From an uncultured Agathobacter sp. (lineage in GTDB: Bacteria; Bacillota; Clostridia; Lachnospirales; Lachnospiraceae): a DNA stretch of 64,000 nt. The DNA is taken from positions 62,001-126,000 of the forward strand of contig CAJUND010000007.1 in assembly GCA_910587655.1 (NCBI GenBank), in the 5' to 3' direction. How positions within the stretch are numbered: position 1 is the stretch's first letter; each line of letters begins with the position of its first letter. Below are positions 16,495 through 24,906 of this stretch, in pieces. A program made the translations under genes and the position numbers. Under the pieces are notes generated by a model. It did no database searches and was not told where the DNA came from. It saw only the letters and a list, made by a program, of their open reading frames with translations.

Positions 16495-17709
16495 CTACAG
16501 CGCCCGGATTCTCTCCAGCGCCTTTACGGTGTTTTCGTAATTTCCAAACGCCGTCAGCCGGAAATACCCTTCCCCGCTTGGTCCAAAGCCTGAACCCGGC
16601 GTGCCGACAACATTTGCATTTTCCAGCAGATAGTCAAAGAAATCCCAGGAAGACATATGATTCGGGGTTTTCAGCCAGATATACGGTGCATTTACCCCGC
16701 CGAAAACAGTGTAACCGCTTTCCTTTAATCCCTCCTTGATGGTCTTTGCATTTTTCATGTAATAAGCAACCTGCTCTTTCAGCTGCGCTTTTCCGGCTTC
16801 CGAATAAACGGCTTCCCCGGCACGCTGTACAATATACGGAGCGCCGTTAAACTTGGTTCCATGACGGCGCGCCCACATCGCGTTTAAGGAAACGTCCCCG
16901 CATGTTAATTCCTTCGGCACGACCGTAAATCCCAGACGCACACCGGTAAATCCCGCATTTTTGGAAAAACTGCGGAGCTCAATCGCACAGGTTTTTGCAC
17001 CCTCGCATTCATAAATGGAATGAGGCACATCCGTTTCGCTGATATAGGCTTCATATGCCGCATCATAGATAATGACCGCGCCCGCTTTGTTTGCATAGTC
17101 CACCCATTCCTGCAGCTGGTCTTTTGTCAGCGTGGTTCCGGTCGGGTTGTTCGGCAGGCACAGATAAATCAAATCCGGTGTTTCCTTCGGAAATTCCGGC
17201 ACAAAATTATTTTCCGCAGTACACGGCATATATATGACATCGCTCCATGTCTCTGTTTTGGCATCATACGTCCCGGTTCTCCCCGCCATGACATTGGAAT
17301 CCACATAAACCGGGTACACAGGGTCGCAGACCGCAATGCGGTTCTTTTCCCCGAAAATCTCCTGTATATTTGCAGAATCGCTTTTTGCCCCGTCGGAAAC
17401 AAACACCTCATCCTCTGAAATTCCACAGCCTTTTGCCTGATAATCATTTTCCACAATGGCTTTTCTTAAGAAATCATACCCCAGGTCCGGCGCATAACCG
17501 CGGAATGTCTCGGCATGTCCCATCTCATCCACGGCTTTATGCATTGCCTCAATAATTGCCGGGGCAATCGGCTGGGTAACATCGCCGATGCCAAGGCGAA
17601 TCAGGCTTTTGTCAGGATTTGCCGCCTGGTAGGCGCTTACTTTCTTTGCAATGGTGCTGAACAGATAGCTGCCCGGCAGCTTCTGGTAATTCTCGTTAAT
17701 CTGAAACAT
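16495..17709 (-). CDS. dapL: LL-diaminopimelate aminotransferase
   Basis: The start at 17709 (MFQINENYQKLPGSYLF) matches the family start and has GAGAGGAAA upstream. The product is 404 residues, normal for DapL. It converts tetrahydrodipicolinate to LL-diaminopimelate in one step, for lysine and cell-wall synthesis. Typical features are RLGIGDVTQPI, the GYAPDLGYDFLR segment, NPTGT near 210 and the PLP lysine in SFSKNAGFTGVRLGF. It lies 85 bases downstream of the ANTAR gene, with a 9-bp inverted repeat in its leader, so it could belong to the glnA transcript or have its own control. Confidence 0.95.
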   Translation of the reverse strand: MFQINENYQKLPGSYLFSTIAKKVSAYQAANPDKSLIRLGIGDVTQPIAPAIIEAMHKAVDEMGHAETFRGYAPDLGYDFLRKAIVENDYQAKGCGISEDEVFVSDGAKSDSANIQEIFGEKNRIAVCDPVYPVYVDSNVMAGRTGTYDAKTETWSDVIYMPCTAENNFVPEFPKETPDLIYLCLPNNPTGTTLTKDQLQEWVDYANKAGAVIIYDAAYEAYISETDVPHSIYECEGAKTCAIELRSFSKNAGFTGVRLGFTVVPKELTCGDVSLNAMWARRHGTKFNGAPYIVQRAGEAVYSEAGKAQLKEQVAYYMKNAKTIKEGLKESGYTVFGGVNAPYIWLKTPNHMSSWDFFDYLLENANVVGTPGSGFGPSGEGYFRLTAFGNYENTVKALERIRAL

Positions 17710-17743
17710 TGTTATTTCCTCTCTTTCTAAATCTTTACATGCA

Positions 17744-17770
17744 GAAGCAAATCGTAAATTCATTTGCTTC
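17744..17770 (-). promoter_or_regulatory. Inverted repeat in the dapL leader
   Basis: GAAGCAAAT (17744-17752) and ATTTGCTTC (17762-17770) are perfect 9-bp arms with a nine-base loop, 35 bases upstream of the dapL start. It could be an operator, leader hairpin or weak attenuator. Confidence 0.45.
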
Positions 17771-17793
17771 GCAATGCGATTTGTAAATTACAA

Positions 17794-18339
17794 TTACTGG
17801 AACGCGCTTAAAATCATCTGCGACACTTCCACCAGACCGGTTCCGCTCTCCATGCTGCGCTCCTGGATATAGCGGTGCGCCTCCTCTTCGGAAAAAGCAT
17901 TCCGTTCCATTAAAAGCTCCTTGGCGTCCCATATAATTTTTTTGTCTTCTTCAGAACGCTGCACAGGCATTCGTTTCTTCCGTTTTTTCTGCCTTTGGAT
18001 TTCCCCCTCCATCATCTCCAGCGTCTGCAGAAGTTCATGGACTTTCATGGGCATGGTCAGGCTGACAAGGTTATCCACCTCCCGTTCCCGGATGGCAGCT
18101 GCCGATGCAATCAGAAGCATCTGAAATCCGGGTGCAAGATATTCATGTATTTCCATATACATCATATCCACAAAGCGGTATCCGCAGATTAAAATTCCCT
18201 GTTCCAGGTTATTTGCACTGGCAAGCGCCTGGGCGCCGGTCGTACACACTGCCTGCACGGCATAGCCGGACTGCGCCAGTATCTTTTTCATATTCTGTGC
18301 AACTTCCTGTTTCGGGAAGGCAACTATAAGATTACTCAC
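17794..18339 (-). CDS. ANTAR-domain RNA-binding response regulator
   Basis: The 181-residue protein has an N-terminal receiver-like fold (1-115) with no clear phospho-Asp signature, and a C-terminal ANTAR helix bundle (about 125-180, KKIIWDAKELLMERNAFSEEEAHRYIQ). ANTAR proteins bind paired RNA hairpins and prevent transcription termination. It starts 22 bases after the glnA stop, the arrangement known in clostridia for NitR/GlnR-type nitrogen antiterminators. The likely role is nitrogen control of glnA or other operons. Degenerate receiver residues suggest that it is not controlled by a classical kinase. Confidence 0.88.
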   Translation of the reverse strand: MSNLIVAFPKQEVAQNMKKILAQSGYAVQAVCTTGAQALASANNLEQGILICGYRFVDMMYMEIHEYLAPGFQMLLIASAAAIREREVDNLVSLTMPMKVHELLQTLEMMEGEIQRQKKRKKRMPVQRSEEDKKIIWDAKELLMERNAFSEEEAHRYIQERSMESGTGLVEVSQMILSAFQ

Positions 18340-18361
18340 TGTTTAATCCCCTGTATCCATA

Positions 18362-19693
18362 TTATATCTTGTACAGATACTGCTCAAGTTCCCAGTCTGT
18401 TACCAGTGAGCGGTACTGTGCCCATTCCGCCTCCTTGGCCTCAATATACTTCCTCGTAATATGTTCCCCCAGCGTATCCTGCACAAAACTGTCTTTTTTC
18501 AGTTCTTTTACCGCCTCATGCAGGTCAGACGGAAGCGATTCAATCCCCCTTAACCGTTTGGTTTCTTCATCCAGCAGACTGATATTTTCCTTCTGTCCGG
18601 CAGGCGGCATAATTTTATTGCTGATTCCGTCCAGTCCGGCGGCAAGGCAGACAGCAAGCGCAAGGTATGGATTTGCAGAAGGGTCCGGACTGCGCAGTTC
18701 CAGACGCGTCTCCTCCCCGCGGGAAATAGGCACGCGCACGAGCGGGCTGCAGCTTGTGGCGGACCAGCCGATATCGCTCGGCGCTTCATATCCCGGAATC
18801 AGCCTTTTATAGGAGTTTACAAGCGGATTTAAAATTAAGGTCATTCCTTTCATATGCTTTAACAGTCCGCCGATAAAATAATACGCCTCCGGACTTAACC
18901 CAAGCTCTCCCTCAGGGTCGTCAAATATATTGCGTCCGTCCTTTGAAAGCGACATATTCAGGTGCATGCCGGAACCGTTGATTCCGGATTTCGGCTTCGG
19001 CATAAAACTTGCAAACAGCCCGTGCCTTTTTGCAATTGTCTTCACTGCCAGCTTGAATGTCATAATATTGTCAGCCGTTGCAAGCGCCTCGTCATAACGG
19101 AAATCAATTTCATGCTGGGCGGGTGAAACCTCATGGTGGGAACCTTCGATTTCATATCCCATTCCCTCAAGCGTCAGAACCATATCCCTTCTTGCATTTT
19201 CCCCCAGGTCCACCGGTCCAAGGTCAAAATAACCGGCTTTTTCATGGGTAATGGTGGTCGGCTGCCCGTTTTCATCCTGGTGGTACAGGAAAAATTCACA
19301 TTCCGGTCCCGCATTAAAAGTATATCCCATTTCGGCAGCATTTTTGATCTGCTGCTTTAAAATATGGCGGGAATCCCCTGAAAACGGCTTCCCTTCCGCG
19401 GTATACACATCACAGATAATCCGCGCCACTTTGCCCTGCTGCGGCCTCCACGGAAAAATCGTAAAGGTATCCAGGTCCGGATGCAGGTACATGTCAGCCT
19501 CCTCCAGCCTGACATATCCTTCAATGGAAGAACCGTCAAACCTGCACCTGTTATCCAGCGCTTTTTTCAGCTGGCTGGACGTAACCGCCATGTTTTTCAT
19601 TGTCCCGAAAATATCTGTAAACTGAAGACGGATAAATTCCACGTCTTCCTCCTCTGCAATCCGGAAGATATCTTCCTTCGTGTATTTGCTCAT
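18362..19693 (-). CDS. glnA: Glutamine synthetase, type I
   Basis: The second ATG (19693) is chosen: AGGAGG lies seven bases before it but only one base before the first ATG. The product is 443 residues, the GSI-alpha length typical of Firmicutes. Signature parts are RFDGSSIEGYVR, GPECEFFL, INGSGMHLNMSL (ATP/ammonia site) and NPYLALAV. It makes glutamine from glutamate, ammonia and ATP in the cytoplasm. It follows hisA by 33 bases and precedes the ANTAR gene, so nitrogen assimilation and histidine synthesis may be co-transcribed. Confidence 0.96.
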   Translation of the reverse strand: MSKYTKEDIFRIAEEEDVEFIRLQFTDIFGTMKNMAVTSSQLKKALDNRCRFDGSSIEGYVRLEEADMYLHPDLDTFTIFPWRPQQGKVARIICDVYTAEGKPFSGDSRHILKQQIKNAAEMGYTFNAGPECEFFLYHQDENGQPTTITHEKAGYFDLGPVDLGENARRDMVLTLEGMGYEIEGSHHEVSPAQHEIDFRYDEALATADNIMTFKLAVKTIAKRHGLFASFMPKPKSGINGSGMHLNMSLSKDGRNIFDDPEGELGLSPEAYYFIGGLLKHMKGMTLILNPLVNSYKRLIPGYEAPSDIGWSATSCSPLVRVPISRGEETRLELRSPDPSANPYLALAVCLAAGLDGISNKIMPPAGQKENISLLDEETKRLRGIESLPSDLHEAVKELKKDSFVQDTLGEHITRKYIEAKEAEWAQYRSLVTDWELEQYLYKI

Positions 19694-19726
19694 AGCCATG
19701 CCTCCTTTTTTACATCAGTCCCTGTT

Positions 19727-20527
19727 TCATCTGCCTTTGTTCTGCCTGTCTATAAATTCTATGACCTCCCCATAGGGCATCGGTCCTCCAAACAAATCCA
19801 GCGCGCTTCCAATTGTGACATTCAGCCGCCCTTTTCCAAGCTCAGCAATACTGGACAGGTCATGAAAGCTGTGTACCCCGCCTGCATAAGTAACAGGAAT
19901 CTTTCCCCATTCTCCGAGAAGCTGTACCAGCGGCTTTTCAATGCCGCCCGCCTTTCCTTCCACATCCACCGCATGAACCAGAAATTCTGAGCAGTATGCG
20001 GACAGTTCATCCAGAAGCTCCGGCGTAACCCGTTCGTCCGTAAATTTCTGCCAGCGGTCCGTCACTATATAATATCCGGCTTCCCCCGCACCGCTTCTGT
20101 AACGGCAGGAAAGATCCAGCACCAGATGCTTTCTGCCAAGGCTCTTTAGTTTCTCCAGATTTTCATAATTAATTCTGCCATCCTGGAACACATAGGACGT
20201 AACAATGACTGCAGATGCGCCATGTTCCAGAAACTCCGCCGCATTGTCTGCTGTTATGCCCCCGCCGACCTGCAGTCCGCCCGGATATGCCTGCAGGGCA
20301 AGAAGCGCCTGCCGTTTCGTTTCCTCATAATATGTGCTTTCCGGCGCATTTAATAAGATGATATGCCCGCCCTTCTGCTTCTTCCTGCGGTAGAGATTTG
20401 CATAAAAAACAGCATCCTGGACGGAAACAAAATTTTCATCGGCAAAGTCGCCTTCATCCTTTAAGCTGCCGCCGACAATCTGCTTGACCTTTCCATTATG
20501 AATATCGATACATGGACGAAACTCCAT
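19727..20527 (-). CDS. hisA: Eukaryote-like HisA (ProFAR isomerase)
   Basis: The start at 20527 has AAGGAG five bases upstream; the product is 266 residues. It is a TIM barrel with FRPCIDIHNGKVKQIVGG at the N terminus and the phosphate-binding GGGITADNAAEFL and YAGGVHS loops. The style (KVKQIVGG, an inserted GEAGYYIVTDRWQKFT segment) matches the fungal/plant HIS6-type isomerase subfamily rather than the usual bacterial HisA. It isomerises ProFAR to PRFAR in histidine synthesis. No other his gene is nearby; it sits before glnA, which supplies the glutamine that the HisHF step needs. A terminator separates it from the upstream receptor gene. Confidence 0.88.
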   Translation of the reverse strand: MEFRPCIDIHNGKVKQIVGGSLKDEGDFADENFVSVQDAVFYANLYRRKKQKGGHIILLNAPESTYYEETKRQALLALQAYPGGLQVGGGITADNAAEFLEHGASAVIVTSYVFQDGRINYENLEKLKSLGRKHLVLDLSCRYRSGAGEAGYYIVTDRWQKFTDERVTPELLDELSAYCSEFLVHAVDVEGKAGGIEKPLVQLLGEWGKIPVTYAGGVHSFHDLSSIAELGKGRLNVTIGSALDLFGGPMPYGEVIEFIDRQNKGR

Positions 20528-20545
20528 TGCCACTCCTTTCTAACC

Positions 20546-20588
20546 GGAAAAACGGGCAGGGAAAGCCCATGGTGCGGCTCCCTTGCCC
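20546..20588 (-). terminator. Terminator after the chemoreceptor gene
   Basis: On the minus strand GGGCAAGGGAGCC pairs with GGGCTTTCCCTGCCC and is followed by GTTTTTCC. It lies between the receptor stop codon and hisA. Confidence 0.7.
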
Positions 20589-20612
20589 TGTTCTCATAAA
20601 TATGATACCGTT

Positions 20613-22154
20613 TTAATCTCCCGCCAGCAGTCCTTCCATTTCCTCTATCATGGAATTAATGGTTTCCACCTGCTCGGACAGCGCAATAATTTCCTCGGAA
20701 TTATTCTGTACCATGCTGGCAATATTGGAAAACTCTTCGTTTTCAGAATGGATGCGTTCTGCAATGTCCTCGTTGATTTTTACAGTTCCCTGAATTACGC
20801 TGTTTTGAATTCCGCGGAGCTTTTCCGCCTCTTCAATCGCATTCACAGCTTCCTTTAGAAGATCCATCATGGTACGGACACCTTCCACGGTTTCCTGAAT
20901 GACTTTATTCTGGTTTAAAAGCTGCTCCACATTTCTGCTGATATACTCGGAAACATTACGTGTTCCAACCTGCACACGGTTTACAACCTCACTGACATCC
21001 TGCAGGGATTCCTTCGTATTATCCGCCAGGGTTCCAACCTCCTGCGCAACAACGGCAAATCCGCGTCCTGCCTCTCCTGCCCGCGCAGCTTCTATGGACG
21101 CATTCAGTGCAAGAAGGTTTATGGACTCCGCAATCTCATTAATAATATCCAGCGTCTTTCCGATTTCCCCGGATTCCGTCAGCAGCTTATCCGTTACTTC
21201 CCTGGTTTTTCCTGTGGAACTTTCCACCTCTTTGCTCATCCCCATCAGATGGTTCAAAGACTGCTCGTTTGCCACGGATATCTCCACCAGCTGGTGGGAA
21301 ATACTGTTCACCGCATTCATTTTCTGTTCCATATTGCGGCTGCTCTCTTCCAGATTCATCAGATTCTCCTGGCTCTGCTCAGATTTTTCTATCATCTGTT
21401 CACTGCGTTCCAGAAGGTTTTCGCTGATGGCGGAAAGCTCTTCCGTGGAAGTACTTTCGGACTGCGCCGTACTTACCAGCACTTCGCTTGCGTCTCCCAG
21501 TTTTCCGGTAATATGCGTTACTTTTCCAAGTACGTTCTGCACCCTTTCATTATTTTTTTCCATCTCATCCTTTTTCGCCGAAACCAGGTGGCGGGAAACC
21601 ATATGTATGAGCAGGTAAATAAATATCATGGTAAGGACTACGCAGAGCACACGGTTTATAACCGCCGATCCAAAAGTCTCATCCCGGACAGGAAGAAAGG
21701 TATCCCCGTCTACAAACCATGAAATGACCATCGAAACCGTAACTTCGATAATTGTAGCCAGCACCACCTTCGGATCCAGAAACAGAGCGGTCACAATTAC
21801 AAACAAAAAGGAAAATGTCCAGTATTCCCGAATCGGTGTGATATATAAAAGTACATTATACTGCACCAGCATAATGACAACCAGAAATATCTTGCTCTGC
21901 CTGAGTTTTTCCGGTTTTACCATTCCATTCTCCAGCCCGGTTTTTATAAACCAGATTGCAATCAGCACATACAATACATTCGTAAGGTCACAGAAAATAA
22001 AGAGCCCAATCGGGAGATACTGGTAGTACCCGGACAGACGATCCATGGTACTGGATCCTCCTCCCACCAGACATGTAATCGTAATAGCAAGCAATGAAAT
22101 CTTATATACCTTACTTATGTATACATCCAGCGCAGTTTGGTTTTTTTGTTCCAT
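20613..22154 (-). CDS. Membrane methyl-accepting chemotaxis-type receptor
   Basis: The 513-residue protein has about six membrane segments in its first 195 residues and no large outside domain, then a cytoplasmic signalling coiled coil. The signalling tip is near residues 345-385 (LLALNASIEAARAGEAGRGFAVVAQEV), the CheA/CheW contact region of MCPs. No HAMP domain is evident. The ligand would have to be membrane-borne or sensed within the membrane. It starts 17 bases after the KAS III-like gene and should share its transcript. No cheA or cheW is in the window. Confidence 0.88.
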   Translation of the reverse strand: MEQKNQTALDVYISKVYKISLLAITITCLVGGGSSTMDRLSGYYQYLPIGLFIFCDLTNVLYVLIAIWFIKTGLENGMVKPEKLRQSKIFLVVIMLVQYNVLLYITPIREYWTFSFLFVIVTALFLDPKVVLATIIEVTVSMVISWFVDGDTFLPVRDETFGSAVINRVLCVVLTMIFIYLLIHMVSRHLVSAKKDEMEKNNERVQNVLGKVTHITGKLGDASEVLVSTAQSESTSTEELSAISENLLERSEQMIEKSEQSQENLMNLEESSRNMEQKMNAVNSISHQLVEISVANEQSLNHLMGMSKEVESSTGKTREVTDKLLTESGEIGKTLDIINEIAESINLLALNASIEAARAGEAGRGFAVVAQEVGTLADNTKESLQDVSEVVNRVQVGTRNVSEYISRNVEQLLNQNKVIQETVEGVRTMMDLLKEAVNAIEEAEKLRGIQNSVIQGTVKINEDIAERIHSENEEFSNIASMVQNNSEEIIALSEQVETINSMIEEMEGLLAGD

Positions 22155-22171
22155 GTTGATTCTCCTTTTCT

Positions 22172-23167
22172 TTAGAACTGATATAGCTGCACAATGACCG
22201 AGGAACCTGCGCCAATGGTGGCAATCAGTATTTTATTTCCTGGCTGTGCATATAAATCCCACATGCGGTTCAGACAAAGAATTGTACAGGTATTTCCTGT
22301 ATAACCGTATTCGCTCCCCACATAGTGGTATTTATTTCCTTCCACCTGCAAAAGCTTAAGCGTTTCCATATTGTCTGCATCGCTGAGCTGCGAAAAAATA
22401 TAATAATCAATCTCATCCGCAGTCAGCCCGTTCCTGTCCAGAACACAGCGGATTTCCCGGACGATGTCATTGACCATGTCGTCTGCCGGAGACGGAATCC
22501 ATTCCAGCCTTTTTTCATTCGGTTCAATTTTTTTCAGCGGTACTTTGGACATTCCGCATTTTGGATAGGTTACAAATGCATGGGAACTGGCATCTATGTA
22601 CATTCTGGTATCCAGAAATCCGCCTTTTTCTTCTTCCTCAGCCGTTTCCAGCGCCACACATGCGGCAGCATCCGCAAAATTCGCATATACCACGGTATCC
22701 CCCCACTGTGCAATGGGCGAGATACAGAAGCATCCAAGCACCAGCGCATGGGATATACTGGAACCTTTCATATATTTTGACACGACGTCCATTCCCAGAA
22801 CCACACCCGTGCAGTTGCAGTTCATGTCAAATGCAGTATTTACATTTTTCATGGCGTCACCGTACAGACCCACAAGTTTAATCGCATTGGAAGGCGTCAG
22901 ATATTCCGGCGTATCCGAGCAGAATACAAGCATTTCGATTTCCTGAAGATGAATGCCGTGCTTTTTTACGCAGTTGTCAATCGCATTCCGGCACATACTG
23001 ATGGCGTCTTCGTCTTCTGAAATAAAGTACCGCTTCCGTCTTCCCAGATGATTCATAAGATGACTTGCATCCAGACCAATCTGTTCAAAATGTTCATTAA
23101 TTTCTTCATTATACACCTTGTGTTCCGGTATATACACGCCTGTCCCCCTGATTCTTACATTTTCCAT
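22172..23167 (-). CDS. Atypical 3-oxoacyl-ACP synthase III-like protein
   Basis: The ATG at 23167 follows AAAGGAGGGGG; the product is 331 residues with the thiolase fold of FabH. The nucleophile is Cys119 in DMNCNCTGVV. The Asn of the triad is present (YGYTGNT, N292). The catalytic His region, normally PHQAN-like, reads YIFSQLSDADN, so His is replaced by Ser259. Such proteins often act in special lipid, polyketide or signal-molecule synthesis rather than housekeeping fatty acid synthesis. It is the first gene of a two-gene operon with a membrane chemoreceptor, which suggests a lipid-like signal or membrane-state sensing. That link is inference. Confidence 0.85.
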   Translation of the reverse strand: MENVRIRGTGVYIPEHKVYNEEINEHFEQIGLDASHLMNHLGRRKRYFISEDEDAISMCRNAIDNCVKKHGIHLQEIEMLVFCSDTPEYLTPSNAIKLVGLYGDAMKNVNTAFDMNCNCTGVVLGMDVVSKYMKGSSISHALVLGCFCISPIAQWGDTVVYANFADAAACVALETAEEEEKGGFLDTRMYIDASSHAFVTYPKCGMSKVPLKKIEPNEKRLEWIPSPADDMVNDIVREIRCVLDRNGLTADEIDYYIFSQLSDADNMETLKLLQVEGNKYHYVGSEYGYTGNTCTILCLNRMWDLYAQPGNKILIATIGAGSSVIVQLYQF

Positions 23168-23205
23168 ATACCCCCTCCTTTTTTCCGTAATAACCCCCAT
23201 TCCAA

Positions 23206-23211
23206 ATTATA
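23206..23211 (-). promoter_or_regulatory. -10 box of the KAS III/receptor operon
   Basis: Minus-strand TATAAT about 40 bases before the start codon. No good -35 hexamer is seen, so an activator or alternative contact may be needed. Confidence 0.45.
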
Positions 23212-23308
23212 CAAGTAAGTCTATTTTACATCATTGGGAAAAAAATGTAAAGATTTAGAATATGTTGGTTTATCTTCCTTTTCGTTTAAACTGAAAGGAA
23301 AAATCATC

Positions 23309-23337
23309 TTGACACGTCTCCATTATTCTGCTATCAT
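23309..23337 (+). promoter_or_regulatory. Promoter of guaB
   Basis: TTGACA, 17-base spacer, TATCAT: a near-consensus housekeeping promoter 54 bases before the ATG. The leader is too short for a purine riboswitch. Confidence 0.8.
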
Positions 23338-23391
23338 CTATAAAATTATATTGTTACACTTCATGAAAAAAGAAAGAGAGGATAAAGAAAA

Positions 23392-24849
23392 ATGGGTACT
23401 ATTATCGGCGACGGAATTACTTTTGATGACGTTCTACTTGTTCCTCAGTATTCTGAGGTTACCCCAAATCTGATTGACCTGAAAACACATTTGACAAAAA
23501 AAATCGAACTGAACATTCCTATGATGAGTGCTGCGATGGATACCGTTACAGAATCAAAAATGGCAATCGCAATGGCAAGGCAGGGTGGAATTGGTATTAT
23601 CCACAAAAACATGTCAGTTGCAGCACAGGCTGATGAAGTCGATAAAGTAAAACGTTCCGAAAACGGTGTTATTACCGATCCATTTTCCCTTTCACCGGAA
23701 CACACCCTTCTGGATGCAGATAATCTGATGGCAAAATTCCGTATTTCCGGCGTACCGATTACCGAAAACGGCCGACTGGCTGGTATCATTACAAACCGTG
23801 ACCTGAAATTTGAAACGGATTTCACCAAAAAAATCAAAGAATCCATGACAAGTGAAAACTTAATTACCGCGCAGGAAGGCATCACCCTTGATGAGGCCAA
23901 AAAAATTCTTGCCAGCGCCAGAAAAGAAAAACTTCCGCTGGTAGATAAGGATTTTAACCTTAAGGGACTGATTACCATCAAAGACATTGAAAAACAGATT
24001 AAATACCCGCTTTCCGCCAAGGACGAAAAAGGACGCCTGCTCTGCGGCGCCGGCGTGGGAATCACCGGAAACATGATGGAGCGCGTGGACGCACTTGTTG
24101 CCGTCCATGTGGACGTTATTGTTGTGGACAGCGCACACGGCCATTCCAGAAACATTATAGAAGCTGTCAAACGCATCAAGACAAAATATCCGGATTTACA
24201 GGTAATTGCAGGAAATATTGCAACCGGGGAAGCCGCAGCTGCATTAATCGACGCCGGTGCAGACGCAGTCAAGGTCGGTATCGGACCTGGTTCCATCTGT
24301 ACCACCCGTGTGGTTGCCGGTATCGGTGTTCCGCAGATTTCCGCCATTATGGACTGCTATGAGGTCACAAAAAAGAAAGGTATCCCGATTATTGCAGACG
24401 GCGGTATCAAGTACTCCGGCGACATGACAAAGGCAATCGCGGCAGGAGCCAACGTATGTATGATGGGCTCCATGTTCGCAGGCTGCGACGAGGCTCCGGG
24501 AACCTTTGAATTATACCAGGGCAGGAAATACAAGGTATACCGCGGCATGGGCTCCATTGCCGCCATGGAAAACGGAAGCAGGGACCGCTATTTCCAGGAA
24601 GGTGCAAAGAAGCTTGTACCGGAAGGCGTGGAAGGCCGTGTGGCATACAAGGGAACCCTTGAGGATACGGTATTCCAGTTAATCGGCGGCATCCGCTCCG
24701 GTATGGGATACTGCGGCTGTCCGAATATCGAAAGCCTGAAGGAAAACGGCAAATTCGTTAAAATTTCAGCTGCGGCGCTCCGTGAAAGCCATCCGCATGA
24801 TATCCATATTACCAAGGAAGCTCCAAACTACAGTACGGATGCAGACTAA
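23392..24849 (+). CDS. guaB: IMP dehydrogenase
   Basis: The 485-residue protein starts after AGAGAGGATAAAGAAAA. It has the GuaB barrel with two inserted CBS domains (about 95-210), the N-terminal TFDDVLLVPQYSEV, the cofactor loop VVDSAHGHS and the catalytic Cys loop GPGSICTTRVVAG. The GGIKYSGD and GSMFAGCDEAPG phosphate-binding loops follow. It oxidises IMP to XMP, the first step to GMP. Length and motifs are normal. It is followed by a CNNM/CorC-type gene 57 bases downstream on the same strand, which may be co-transcribed. Confidence 0.97.
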   Translation: MGTIIGDGITFDDVLLVPQYSEVTPNLIDLKTHLTKKIELNIPMMSAAMDTVTESKMAIAMARQGGIGIIHKNMSVAAQADEVDKVKRSENGVITDPFSLSPEHTLLDADNLMAKFRISGVPITENGRLAGIITNRDLKFETDFTKKIKESMTSENLITAQEGITLDEAKKILASARKEKLPLVDKDFNLKGLITIKDIEKQIKYPLSAKDEKGRLLCGAGVGITGNMMERVDALVAVHVDVIVVDSAHGHSRNIIEAVKRIKTKYPDLQVIAGNIATGEAAAALIDAGADAVKVGIGPGSICTTRVVAGIGVPQISAIMDCYEVTKKKGIPIIADGGIKYSGDMTKAIAAGANVCMMGSMFAGCDEAPGTFELYQGRKYKVYRGMGSIAAMENGSRDRYFQEGAKKLVPEGVEGRVAYKGTLEDTVFQLIGGIRSGMGYCGCPNIESLKENGKFVKISAAALRESHPHDIHITKEAPNYSTDAD

Positions 24850-24906
24850 GTAAGAGCAAATCGCATCCCAGTTTGCAGGTATATTACATTAAAGAGGTGA
24901 TTATAT

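Noticed and set aside
23212..23391. Purine riboswitch before guaB
   Set aside because: The promoter lies 54 bases before the start codon, leaving no room for an aptamer plus expression platform.
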